This document shows positions 1 to 7,890 of a stretch of 64,000 nucleotides of DNA, piece by piece. Made by a program: the position numbers and the translations under genes. Numbering within the stretch: the stretch's first letter is position 1; the number at the start of each line of letters is the position of its first letter. Source of the DNA: Streptomyces sp. GESEQ-35 (GTDB lineage Bacteria > Actinomycetota > Actinomycetes > Streptomycetales > Streptomycetaceae); assembly GCF_017948485.1 (NCBI RefSeq), contig NZ_JAFFSX010000035.1:62001-126000 (forward strand), given 5' to 3'. The notes below the pieces were generated by a model. That model did not search any database. It worked only from the letters and a program-made list of their open reading frames with translations, and had not been told where the DNA came from.

Positions 1-214
1 GACGGCCAGTCACGCCACCAGCACCTGGCAGTACTTCGCCGGCGGACAGAAGATCGCCGAGTTCAACGACAATGGCGCCCAGCCCGGCTCCACCGTCACC
101 CACCAGGTGAACTTCGGCGGCCTCAGCGGCCAGCAGAAGGTGCTCGCCGTGTGGAACATCTCCAACACCGCCAACGCCTTCTACGCCTGTATCGACGTCA
201 ACGTCGGCGGCTGA
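1..214 (+). CDS. AA10 lytic polysaccharide monooxygenase (chitin-binding protein), C-terminal part
   Basis: Only the last 70 codons are in the window; the gene starts upstream. The visible part reads as the C-terminal end of an AA10 copper monooxygenase of the chitin-binding CBP21/CHB type: an aromatic WQYFAGG strand, the turn IAEFNDNGAQPGSTV, and the closing block WNISNTANAFYACIDVNV with a conserved Cys. These secreted enzymes cleave crystalline chitin oxidatively. The copper-binding histidine brace lies outside the window, so activity cannot be judged here. No carbohydrate-binding module follows the catalytic domain. A GH19 chitinase begins about 100 bases downstream on the same strand, a sensible functional partner. 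Confidence 0.85.
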   Translation, partial: TASHATSTWQYFAGGQKIAEFNDNGAQPGSTVTHQVNFGGLSGQQKVLAVWNISNTANAFYACIDVNVGG

Positions 215-317
215 AGCAGCAGTTCACCGGCGGACCCACCCCCCACCCACACCCCCCACCACTCCCCTCCGAGGGGAGACACGCGCTCTCGCGCGCCTGA
301 TCCATGGAGTGATCCCC

Positions 318-1043
318 ATGCGTCGACGTACGTTCGGGCTGCTGACCGCGACCGGTTCGGCTGCCCTGCTCTCCTTCATGACCCTCGCCGTACCCGCGGA
401 GGCGGAACAGTCGGCGGCTGCGGCCGATTTCGTCGTCAGTGAAGGCCAGTTCAACCAGATGTTCCCGAGCCGGAACTCGTTCTACACGTACAGCGGTCTC
501 ACGGCCGCGCTGAGCGCCTACCCCGGCTTCACGACCACCGGCAGCGAAACGGTCCAGAAGCAGGAGGCCGCGGCCTTCCTGGCGAATGTCAGCCATGAGA
601 CGGGCGGCCTGGTCCACGTCGTCGAACAGAACACGGCCAACTACCCGCACTACTGCGACGCAAGCCAGCCGTACGGCTGTCCCGCGGGCAACGACAAGTA
701 CTACGGCCGTGGACCGATCCAGCTGAGCTGGAACTTCAACTACAAGGCGGCGGGCGACGCCCTGGGCATCGATCTGCTCAACAACCCCGACCTGGTGCAG
801 AACGACTCCGCGGTGTCCTGGAAGACCGGACTCTGGTACTGGAACACGCAGACCGGCCCGGGGACCATGACGCCGCACAACGCCATGGTCAACAGCGCCG
901 GATTCGGCGAGACCATTCGCAGCATCAACGGCAGCCTGGAGTGCAACGGCGGAAATCCGTCGCAGGTACAGAGCCGCATCGACAAATACCAGCAGTTCAC
1001 CCAGCTCCTGGGCGTCGACCCGGGCGGCAACCTGAGCTGCTGA
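318..1043 (+). CDS. Secreted GH19 chitinase without a binding module
   Basis: This is a 241-residue endochitinase of glycoside hydrolase family 19, acting outside the cell on chitin. An Arg-rich N-terminus and hydrophobic core form a signal peptide with likely cleavage near residue 30. The catalytic domain starts about residue 38. The acid Glu is E94 in SHETGG, and the second acidic residue is E103 in VVEQN, nine residues on, the spacing usual in Streptomyces GH19 enzymes. YYGRGPIQLSWNFNY is the substrate-cleft motif. The ATG at 318 is preferred over an in-frame GTG at 309 because a GGAG lies 8 bases before it. Larger family members carry an N-terminal chitin-binding module; this one has only the catalytic domain. 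It follows the AA10 oxygenase gene and ends in a strong hairpin. Confidence 0.93.
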   Translation: MRRRTFGLLTATGSAALLSFMTLAVPAEAEQSAAAADFVVSEGQFNQMFPSRNSFYTYSGLTAALSAYPGFTTTGSETVQKQEAAAFLANVSHETGGLVHVVEQNTANYPHYCDASQPYGCPAGNDKYYGRGPIQLSWNFNYKAAGDALGIDLLNNPDLVQNDSAVSWKTGLWYWNTQTGPGTMTPHNAMVNSAGFGETIRSINGSLECNGGNPSQVQSRIDKYQQFTQLLGVDPGGNLSC

Positions 1044-1069
1044 CGCGCGAGGCACGAAAGCACGCGGCT

Positions 1070-1104
1070 GTCGGTGAAGGGAGCGGTCGACTCCCTTCAC
1101 CGAC
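1070..1104 (+). terminator. Hairpin terminator after the chitinase gene
   Basis: A perfect 14-bp stem (GTCGGTGAAGGGAG at 1070-1083 paired with 1091-1104) closes a 7-base loop, 27 bases after the chitinase stop. No T-run follows, as is common in Streptomyces. In the rest of the 1044-1352 gap I see nothing beyond the leader of the next gene. Confidence 0.75.
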
Positions 1105-1352
1105 GGGGGCGAATCGATCAGCCGCGCCGCGACGCGGAACTCTGGGGCAGCGTCCTTCTGGTCGTGCCGCTCGCCTCGCTGGATGCCCGGCACTCCCGTA
1201 AAGTCGAAGTGCTGCTACGACGGGGGCCGGCGGTACCGCGCGGCTCCCGCGTTCGTTCGCGCGTGCGCGAGCAGATTCACGCGGCCCGGGGGGCCGTCTG
1301 ACGTCCGCCGAGGGGACGCAGGCGCGTTGCGGCTCGACCATCAGGAGTGCCC

Positions 1353-1811
1353 ATGTCAGGACAGTTCGAAGCGCTGGTCGAGGTCGATCGGCCCGTCGAG
1401 GAAGTGTTCGCCTACCTCGCCGACGGACGCCACGATCCGGAGTTCAGCCCCCGGGTGCTCAGGATCGAGCGGGTCCCCGACGCACCGACCTCCGTGGGGA
1501 CGGTCTTCCGGAGCACCGTCAAGGATGCCGGGATGAAGTCCGCCAGGGAGTTCCGCATCACCGACCTCGAAGCCCCGGTGAAGATCCGGTGGGCCGAGGT
1601 GTCGAAGAACAGCGTGACGGCACGCGAAGGCGGCTACGACCTGGAGTCGCTGGAGGGCGGCACGACTCGGGTCCGCATCTTCAACGTTCTGGACGGCCAC
1701 GGCCTGGGCAAGCTCCTCGTCGGCCTGGCGCTCACCGCCGCCCGCAAGGACGCCGACAACTTCGGCGCCCGGATCAAGGCAGCAGCCGAGGCGTCGATCG
1801 CTCCACACTGA
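1353..1811 (+). CDS. SRPBCC (START-like) family protein
   Basis: The 152-residue protein fits the SRPBCC / polyketide cyclase-dehydrase fold: an opening strand FEALVEVDRPVEEVFAYLADGRHDPEF, a central IRWAEVSKN strand, and a closing amphipathic helix (DADNFGARIKAAAEAS). The fold binds hydrophobic ligands in a deep pocket, but nothing here indicates the ligand. It is probably cytoplasmic, as no signal or membrane segment is visible. The ATG at 1353 is chosen over the GTG at 1347 because AGGAG sits directly upstream of it. It stands alone between the chitinase and a small membrane protein gene, so the neighbours do not suggest a role. Confidence 0.8.
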   Translation: MSGQFEALVEVDRPVEEVFAYLADGRHDPEFSPRVLRIERVPDAPTSVGTVFRSTVKDAGMKSAREFRITDLEAPVKIRWAEVSKNSVTAREGGYDLESLEGGTTRVRIFNVLDGHGLGKLLVGLALTAARKDADNFGARIKAAAEASIAPH

Positions 1812-1961
1812 CGCACGTCGGACGGGACGGATCCTCCGCCACCGTTGTCCCGGTCTTCCAGATCAGTCCGAAGACGCGCCTGACAGCATTCAGTCCTTCG
1901 CGGTACGCATTGCCGTGACGGGGCACTCGTCTCTCCCTCAACCAGTCAAGGGAGCAGATTC

Positions 1962-2204
1962 ATGATGGTCGTCGGCATAGTCGCCGTATGTGTGGTCCTG
2001 GCCGTGCTGGCCTTCCTCGTCCCCCGTTTCTCCCGCCACCCCGAACGCGGCACGCAGCGCTCGCTCGGCGTCGGTGCGCGCGCAGGCAACAAGGCACCCG
2101 GCGTCCTCGGCAGGTTCTTCAGCAAGCCCTTCCGCACCAGCTCACGCGCCGTGAGCCGCAGCGGTTCGGCCGGCCGCCGCACCCGCGGCCGTATGCCCCT
2201 CTGA
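1962..2204 (+). CDS. Small basic single-pass membrane protein (DUF6411-like)
   Basis: This 80-residue protein has one N-terminal membrane segment (about residues 2-22) followed by a strongly basic, Ser/Arg-rich tail ending GSAGRRTRGRMPL. It resembles a short family common in Streptomyces that I believe is annotated DUF6411; that name is from memory. A good ribosome site (AAGGGAG) precedes the ATG. The basic tail would lie in the cytoplasm. No function is known to me. The gene stands alone, with about 150 bases of empty sequence on each side. Confidence 0.75.
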   Translation: MMVVGIVAVCVVLAVLAFLVPRFSRHPERGTQRSLGVGARAGNKAPGVLGRFFSKPFRTSSRAVSRSGSAGRRTRGRMPL

Positions 2205-2364
2205 CTCCGCCCAGGCGAGTGGAACGGAGCGAGGACGGGTTCATCGAGGCCGGATCGCCGCCGACGTGACCCGGAAGTACGTACCAGAGAGGACTTGTGG
2301 TGAGTGAACGGCTCGGCGATGTGTCCGGCTGGTCCCTGGGGGCCCCTGCTGACCGGAGTGCCTC

Positions 2365-2754
2365 GTGAAGCGGGCAGGCGATCTCATGGCACCTCAGCAT
2401 CCCGCGCACCGTGACGGCGACCGGCAGGGCCGGTTCACGCGCCTGGCGGAACACGCCTCGAACTTCACGAGCTCTCCCACCTTCTTCGGCGTGTGCCTCG
2501 TTCTGGTCGCCGGCGCGATCACCGCGCACCTGCTCAAACTGCCCACGCAGTGGCTCCTGGTGGTGGGCGAGGCGATGTCCGCAGTGTCGCTGCTGCTTCT
2601 GGCACTGCTGAAGAACTCCGAACGGCGAGCCGAGCACGCCATCCAGCGCAAGCTCGACGCCATCGCAGCCGCGTTGCTGGAGATCCAGCGGCAGGAACCG
2701 GGAGCCGCCGGCGAGGAACTCCGCCAGGCCGTCGGCATGGAGAACCAGACCTGA
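2365..2754 (+). CDS. Low-affinity iron permease family (Fet4-like) small membrane protein
   Basis: The 129-residue protein matches the short bacterial members of the low-affinity iron permease family: FTRLAEHASNFTSSPTFF, two closely spaced membrane segments (about residues 46-63 and 68-85), then the charged helix LLKNSERRAEHAIQRKLDAI. Bacterial members are much shorter than fungal Fet4 and metal transport by them is not established, so the name describes similarity only. The GTG start at 2365 has GGAG 7 bases upstream; an ATG at 2386 is an alternative. It may share transcription with the MFS gene downstream, but the gap is 137 bases. Confidence 0.8.
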   Translation: MKRAGDLMAPQHPAHRDGDRQGRFTRLAEHASNFTSSPTFFGVCLVLVAGAITAHLLKLPTQWLLVVGEAMSAVSLLLLALLKNSERRAEHAIQRKLDAIAAALLEIQRQEPGAAGEELRQAVGMENQT

Positions 2755-2891
2755 CCCGGCGCACGGCCTGGGGCGCCATCGCCTGGACCACGGCGACATC
2801 CACGTGTGCCGTCCTGTCCTGACGATCTCGCCCCGACACGGCGGGTTCGGCACACGCCCCGGGCTCTCCCCTACGGGTTACCGTCGGCGCC

Positions 2892-4082
2892 ATGGACAGT
2901 GATCGCCGAGGGTGGCGTGCGTGCTTGCTCGGTGGGGCGGTGTTCGCCGTGTGTATGGCAGGCACCACGCTGCCGACCCCCCTCTACCCCCTCTACCAGG
3001 AGAAGTTCGGGTTCTCCGAGCTGACGGTCACCGTCGTGTATGCCGTGTACGCCTTCGGGGTCATCGGCGTGCTGCTGCTGGCGGGCAATGCCTCGGATGC
3101 CGTAGGCAGGCGTCCGGTGCTGCTGTGGGGCCTGGGCCTCGCGGCCGCGAGTGCCGTCTGCTTCCTGTCCGCCACCGGGCTGGGCTGGCTGTATGCGGGG
3201 CGGCTGCTGTCGGGACTGTCCGCCGGTCTGTTCACCGGAGCGGCCACGGCGTATGTGATGGAGCTGGCACCACATGGCGGCGCCTCGCGGGCCACGTTCG
3301 TGGCGACGGCCGCCAACATGGGCGGACTGGGCTGCGGTCCGCTGCTCGCCGGGGTGCTCGCACAGTACGCGCCGTGGCCGCTGCACCTGCCGTTCGTCGT
3401 ACACCTCGCCCTGATCGCCTGCTCGGCCATGGTCCTGCTGTGGCTTCCGGAGACCGTACGGGAGCGGTGGCCGCTGCGCACCGTACGGCCGCAGCCGCCG
3501 GGCCTGCCCGCGCAGGTGCGGGCGGTGTTCGGGCCGGCGGCGACCGCATCGTTCGCCGGTTTCGCGTTGTTCGGTGTGTTCACGTCGGTCAGCCCGGCCT
3601 TCCTCACGGAGTCCCTGAACGTGCACGACCACGCCGTGAGCGGGCTGGTCGTCGCGCTGGCCTTCTTCGCCTCGACCGCCGGGCAACTGGCCGTCGGCCG
3701 GTTCGGGGTGGCGCGCTCGCTGCCACTGGGCTGCGCCGGACTCCTCGCCGGGTTGGCGCTGCTCGCGGGCGCGCTGCGGTGGGACCTGCTGGCGCTGTTG
3801 GTGCTGAGCGCGATCGTCGGCGGGGTCGGACAGGGACTGGTGTTTCGCGGGGCGCTGTCCGCGGTGGCCGAGGCGTCTCCGGCGGACCGGCGCGCGGCCG
3901 TGATCTCGACGCTGTTCGTGGTGGCCTACGCGGGCATCTCGGTGCCGGTCATCGGTGTGGGGGTACTGACGGGTCCGATCGGCCTGGAGAACGCGGGGCT
4001 GGTGTTCATCGCGTGTATGGCCGTCCTGGTCTCTTCCGCGGCCGCCTATCTGCTCCGACGGCCGGTAGGGGCAAGCGCGTGA
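2892..4082 (+). CDS. MFS transporter
   Basis: This 396-residue protein has the layout of a 12-segment major facilitator transporter. It opens with a membrane segment containing TTLPTPLYPLYQEKFGFSE, followed by the loop 2-3 motif GNASDAVGRRPVLLWG, the usual MFS signature A. A charged loop rich in Arg and Pro (about residues 190-213) divides the two halves. Such proteins are proton-coupled exporters or importers in the cytoplasmic membrane; the substrate cannot be read from sequence. It has no adjacent regulator. It converges on the universal stress gene with only 19 bases between the stop codons. Confidence 0.88.
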   Translation: MDSDRRGWRACLLGGAVFAVCMAGTTLPTPLYPLYQEKFGFSELTVTVVYAVYAFGVIGVLLLAGNASDAVGRRPVLLWGLGLAAASAVCFLSATGLGWLYAGRLLSGLSAGLFTGAATAYVMELAPHGGASRATFVATAANMGGLGCGPLLAGVLAQYAPWPLHLPFVVHLALIACSAMVLLWLPETVRERWPLRTVRPQPPGLPAQVRAVFGPAATASFAGFALFGVFTSVSPAFLTESLNVHDHAVSGLVVALAFFASTAGQLAVGRFGVARSLPLGCAGLLAGLALLAGALRWDLLALLVLSAIVGGVGQGLVFRGALSAVAEASPADRRAAVISTLFVVAYAGISVPVIGVGVLTGPIGLENAGLVFIACMAVLVSSAAAYLLRRPVGASA

Positions 4083-4101
4083 ACGCCTGAGCCGGCAGCC
4101 C

Positions 4102-4518
4102 TCACTCCTCGGGCGGGACGCAGAGGACCGGCACGCTCGACATGTGCAGGAGCTTGTGGGGCGTCGAACCGAGGAGGGCGCCGCGTATCGGGCTCTCGCC
4201 CCAGCTGCCGACGACGATGACGCGTGCTGCGTGGCGGGTCGCCGCGTCGATCAGGGCCTGGGCCGGCTTTTCGTCGATCACCTCGACGATGGCCGGTACG
4301 CCGGCCCGGTCGGCCTCCACGACCGCGTGCTCCAGACCGGTGCGGCCCACCTCGCGGATGGCGTCGTAGTGGGACCTGTACTCCTCGCCCGAGGGACCGG
4401 GGGCCGCGGCGCCGTAGACCAGTACGAGCCGCTCGTCGAACGCGGCGGCCACCTCGACCGCGATGCGCAGTGCGCGGGCGGCGCCGGGGGATTCGCCGTA
4501 TCCCAGGACGACCGACAT
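4102..4518 (-). CDS. Universal stress protein (UspA family)
   Basis: The 138-residue single Usp domain starts with VVLGYGESPGAARALRIAVEVA and ends with GSWGESPIRGALLGSTPHKLLHMSSVPVLCVP. That ending carries the G-x2-G-x9-G-(S/T) pattern of ATP-binding Usp proteins in slightly modified form. It is cytoplasmic and probably a nucleotide-dependent regulator or chaperone. It is the second gene of a two-gene transcript: the permease upstream ends one base before this ATG (TGAGATG), so translation is probably coupled. In other bacteria Usp domains are found fused to or beside transporters, which suggests it modulates the permease. That is inference from context. Confidence 0.88.
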   Translation of the reverse strand: MSVVLGYGESPGAARALRIAVEVAAAFDERLVLVYGAAAPGPSGEEYRSHYDAIREVGRTGLEHAVVEADRAGVPAIVEVIDEKPAQALIDAATRHAARVIVVGSWGESPIRGALLGSTPHKLLHMSSVPVLCVPPEE

Positions 4519-4519
4519 C

Positions 4520-6019
4520 TCAGGACTCCTTGCCGTGGACCAGGGCGGGGTCGGCCACGCTCGGCCGCTCTGCCCAGAACGCGGGCGCCCGCAGACGCCA
4601 CACGATCATGATGAGCACCCCGGTGACGGCGATCCCGATGCCGATGACCAGCGGGGGGCCCAGGCCGAGCCACGAGGTGCCGCTGTAGGAGTTCTCCGGA
4701 TCGGACATGTCGGAGACCGACTTCACCAGGAGCCACGCCAGCAGTCCGGACCCGACCAGGGGGCCGAGGCCGATCAGCAGGAGGTTGTGGACGCTCTCGA
4801 AGAGATGGCGACGGTAGTAGACCGCGCAGGCGAGGCCCGTGAGCGCGTAGTAGAAGGCGATCAGCAGCGAGAGCGCGGTGAGCGAGTCGAAGAGGGCGTT
4901 GGCGCTGATCTGGTTCACCACGAGATACCAGGCGATGGCGATACCGGCGACCCACCAGGTGCTCACGTCCGGGGTGCGGAAGCGCGGGCTGATGTGGCCG
5001 TAGTGCGCGGGTAGCGCCCGGCGGCGCGCCATGGACAGCGCCGTACGCGACGCCGGGATGATCGTGGTCTGCGTGGAGGCGATGGCCGATGTGGAGACGG
5101 CCAGCAACAGGAGCCAGTCCCAGCCGCCCAGTACGTCCGTGGCCAGCTGGGCGAAGACGAACTCCTCTTCCCCGGCGTTCTCGGCCAGGAACGCCGGGCC
5201 GGCGTAGGCGACGACCGCGAACCCCACGGACACGTAGGTCACCAGCAGGATGACGGTCGACCAGAGGCCGGCCTTGCCGGGGGCGGTCGCCGAGTCCTCT
5301 ACCTCCTCGGTGAGGTTGACCGCCGATTCCCAGCCCCAGTAGATGAAGACGCCCAGGAGCAGCCCGCCGGTCAGCGCCGCGCCACCGGCACCGAACGGGT
5401 TCAGCCAGCTGAACGCGGGGTCGACCGAGTCGTACTTGCTCGTGCCGGCATAGACGCTGTGGAGCGCCACACCCACAAAGATCAGCAGACAGGCCACCTG
5501 CGCCAGGATGAGGACGTTCTGCACCTTGGCCGAGAGCTCGGTGCCGATGACGCACACGGCCGTCATCACGAGGATGAGCAGTACGGTGAGCAACTGCCGC
5601 ACGAAGGTGTTGTCCACCCAGCTGTCGAGGCCGAAGGCAAGCAGGGCGAAGGTCACGCCCACATCGGCGAGCGAACCCACGACCAGGACTCCGGTCATCG
5701 CGATGGCCCACCCACCGAGCCAGCCTGCCCAGGGGCCCATGGCTCGGGTGACCCAGGAGAAGGTCGTACCGCAGTCCTGATCGACCTTGTTCAGGTAGTA
5801 GAACGCCGAAGCGATCAGCAGCATCGGTACGAAGGACGCGACCATCACGCCGGGCGCGTAGATCCCCACCAGGGCGACGACCGGGCCGATGACGGCCGCG
5901 AGGGAGTACGCGGGAGAGGTGGAATTGAGCCCGATGACGAGGGCGTCGACGAAACCGATCGCATTGGCCTTCAGCCCCGCGGGTCGCCCGGCGGGCGCGG
6001 CATCCTCGGCGGCGGCCAT
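4520..6019 (-). CDS. APC-superfamily amino acid permease
   Basis: The 499-residue membrane protein begins with an APC-type first segment, LNSTSPAYSLAAVIGP, in which the unwound helix normally contacts the substrate amine and carboxylate. GTTFSWVTRAMGPWAGWLGGWA is the well-conserved segment 3 region. About 12 hydrophobic stretches follow, ending in a charged cytoplasmic tail (LVHGKES). The likely role is proton- or exchange-coupled uptake of an amino acid or amine; the substrate is not evident. The downstream universal stress gene is one base away. The region 6020-6146 is shared with the divergent ABC transporter gene and should hold both promoters. Confidence 0.9.
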   Translation of the reverse strand: MAAAEDAAPAGRPAGLKANAIGFVDALVIGLNSTSPAYSLAAVIGPVVALVGIYAPGVMVASFVPMLLIASAFYYLNKVDQDCGTTFSWVTRAMGPWAGWLGGWAIAMTGVLVVGSLADVGVTFALLAFGLDSWVDNTFVRQLLTVLLILVMTAVCVIGTELSAKVQNVLILAQVACLLIFVGVALHSVYAGTSKYDSVDPAFSWLNPFGAGGAALTGGLLLGVFIYWGWESAVNLTEEVEDSATAPGKAGLWSTVILLVTYVSVGFAVVAYAGPAFLAENAGEEEFVFAQLATDVLGGWDWLLLLAVSTSAIASTQTTIIPASRTALSMARRRALPAHYGHISPRFRTPDVSTWWVAGIAIAWYLVVNQISANALFDSLTALSLLIAFYYALTGLACAVYYRRHLFESVHNLLLIGLGPLVGSGLLAWLLVKSVSDMSDPENSYSGTSWLGLGPPLVIGIGIAVTGVLIMIVWRLRAPAFWAERPSVADPALVHGKES

Positions 6020-6146
6020 GTTCCCTCGCTCCGGTTGAGCCCAGACAGAACGGAGAGATATATGCCCTCATCGTACCGCTGTGTCCTCGAAGAGGTCACC
6101 GTCACCAACACTGACCGAGCGAAGGCCGCCCTGGCATGCTGCACCC

Positions 6147-7853
6147 ATGTCGACGCCGCCGATGCACCCACGCGCACCCATCGATGTACCCGTTCCTTCC
6201 GTCAACGGCCTGCGCCTACGGGCGCGTCGGGTGAGCCGGGAGGTTCGCGGGGTCGGTCGGGTGCTGCACGACATATCGTGCGATGTCGCTCCGGGACAGC
6301 TCACCGTGATCGCCGGGAGCAGTGGTGCGGGCAAGACGGTTCTGTTGCAGACGCTGGCGGGGCTGAGCGCGCCGACCGAGGGTGAGGTACTGCACGACGG
6401 GGCGCAACCCGGGCCGCCGGGGCCGGAGTTCGGGTTCGTTCCGCAGGAGGACATCATCCACCGCGAGCTGCCCTTGCACCGGACGCTGGTGTACGCGGCG
6501 GGCCTGCGCATGCCTCCGGGGACGCCGACCGAGACCGTCACCGCCCGCGTGGACCGGGTCCTGGACACCCTCGGCCTCTCGGACCGGGCCGCCACACCCG
6601 TACGCGCGCTGAGCGGCGGTGAACGCAAGCGGGCCAGTATCGCCGTCGAATTGCTCACCCGGCCAAGGGTGCTGTTCCTCGACGAACCGACGTCCGGTCT
6701 CGACCCGGTCACGGGGGCGGCCCTGCTGCGGACCCTGCGCGCGCTGGCCGAGGACGGCACCACCGTTGTGCTGACCACCCATGTCCTCGCCGATCTGCTC
6801 CGCTGCGACCAGGTCGTGTTCCTCTCCTCCGGTGGCGAGGTCGCGTACGCGGGTGAACCGGCCGCGCTGTGCGGGGCGTTCGGGGCCCGCACCGTCGAGG
6901 AGGTGTACGAGGCGGTGGCCGGCGGGGCGCGCGTCGAGCGTGCCACGCCCGACGACGCCGACCGGTCTGATGCCGTGTCACCGTCTCCGAGAGCGCCGCG
7001 CGTTGGTGCCCTGAGCCAGTGGGCGCTCCTCACGCGTCGCGGTACGGCGCTGCTGCTCCACAACCGGCTTTCGGTCGCCGTCCTGGCGGGGTCGCCGGTG
7101 ATGATCGTGGCGATGTTCGCGGTGCTGTTCCGCGCGGGCGCGTTCGATCCCGTCGCACCGGATCCCGGGTCGACGGCGATGATCATGTTCTGGATCGCGT
7201 TCGGCGCGTTCTTCTTCGGGCTGACGTACGGCCTGCTTCAGATCTGCACCGAGTTGCCCGTGCTGCGCCGCGAATGGCTCGCGGGGCTGCGGATCGGCCC
7301 GTACATCGCCTCGAAGCTCACAACCATGCTGCCGGTACTCGCCCTCGCCGATGCGCTGCTGCTCCTCGTGCTGCGGGCCCTGGACCGGCTGCCCGCGGCG
7401 GGATGGGGCACGTACGGGTCGCTGTTCGCGTCGAGTGTGCTGGCCTCCGCTGCCGCACTCTCGCTGGGACTGCTCGCGTCGGCAGCGGTGTCGGAGCCCG
7501 GACAGGCGACGCTGATGCTGCCGCTGCTCTGTTTTCCGCAGGTGCTGTTCTCGGGGGCGTTCGTGCCCGTCCCTCGGATGACGGTCGCCGGGGAGGCGAT
7601 CAGCTGGGCGATGACCAATCGCTGGGCGTTCGAGGCGCTGGGCAGTGGGGTCGGTCTGGAGCCGCTGTGGCGTGCGGGCGGCTCGCCGCTGGGGCCGCCG
7701 CTGCTGGACTCGTACGGCGACTCGTTCGGGCATCCGGCGGACCGGGGGTGGCTGATTCTGGCGGGCTTCACACTGGTGTTCCTGGTCTTGACCTGGCTGA
7801 TTCTGGTGCGCAAGTGCCGGGACGGGGCGGCGAGGAGCCGGGCGGGGCGATGA
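6147..7853 (+). CDS. ABC transporter, fused ATPase and ABC-2 permease (ABCG/White-like)
   Basis: The 568-residue protein joins an N-terminal ATPase to a C-terminal ABC-2 type membrane domain, the half-transporter layout of the ABCG/White group. Walker A GSSGAGKT is at 57-64, the Q-loop at PQED (99-102), the signature LSGGERKR near 155, and Walker B VLFLDEP near 175. From about residue 300 come six hydrophobic stretches, including FWIAFGAFFFGLTYGLLQ. It would work as a homodimer, probably for export. The ATG at 6147 is chosen because the ABC domain begins about 20 residues later; an in-frame GTG at 6081 would add an unlikely 22-residue leader. No clear ribosome site marks either start. Confidence 0.88.
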   Translation: MSTPPMHPRAPIDVPVPSVNGLRLRARRVSREVRGVGRVLHDISCDVAPGQLTVIAGSSGAGKTVLLQTLAGLSAPTEGEVLHDGAQPGPPGPEFGFVPQEDIIHRELPLHRTLVYAAGLRMPPGTPTETVTARVDRVLDTLGLSDRAATPVRALSGGERKRASIAVELLTRPRVLFLDEPTSGLDPVTGAALLRTLRALAEDGTTVVLTTHVLADLLRCDQVVFLSSGGEVAYAGEPAALCGAFGARTVEEVYEAVAGGARVERATPDDADRSDAVSPSPRAPRVGALSQWALLTRRGTALLLHNRLSVAVLAGSPVMIVAMFAVLFRAGAFDPVAPDPGSTAMIMFWIAFGAFFFGLTYGLLQICTELPVLRREWLAGLRIGPYIASKLTTMLPVLALADALLLLVLRALDRLPAAGWGTYGSLFASSVLASAAALSLGLLASAAVSEPGQATLMLPLLCFPQVLFSGAFVPVPRMTVAGEAISWAMTNRWAFEALGSGVGLEPLWRAGGSPLGPPLLDSYGDSFGHPADRGWLILAGFTLVFLVLTWLILVRKCRDGAARSRAGR

Positions 7854-7890
7854 ACTCTCGGCCGGAGACCACTCCTCGGGCACCGCGGGG

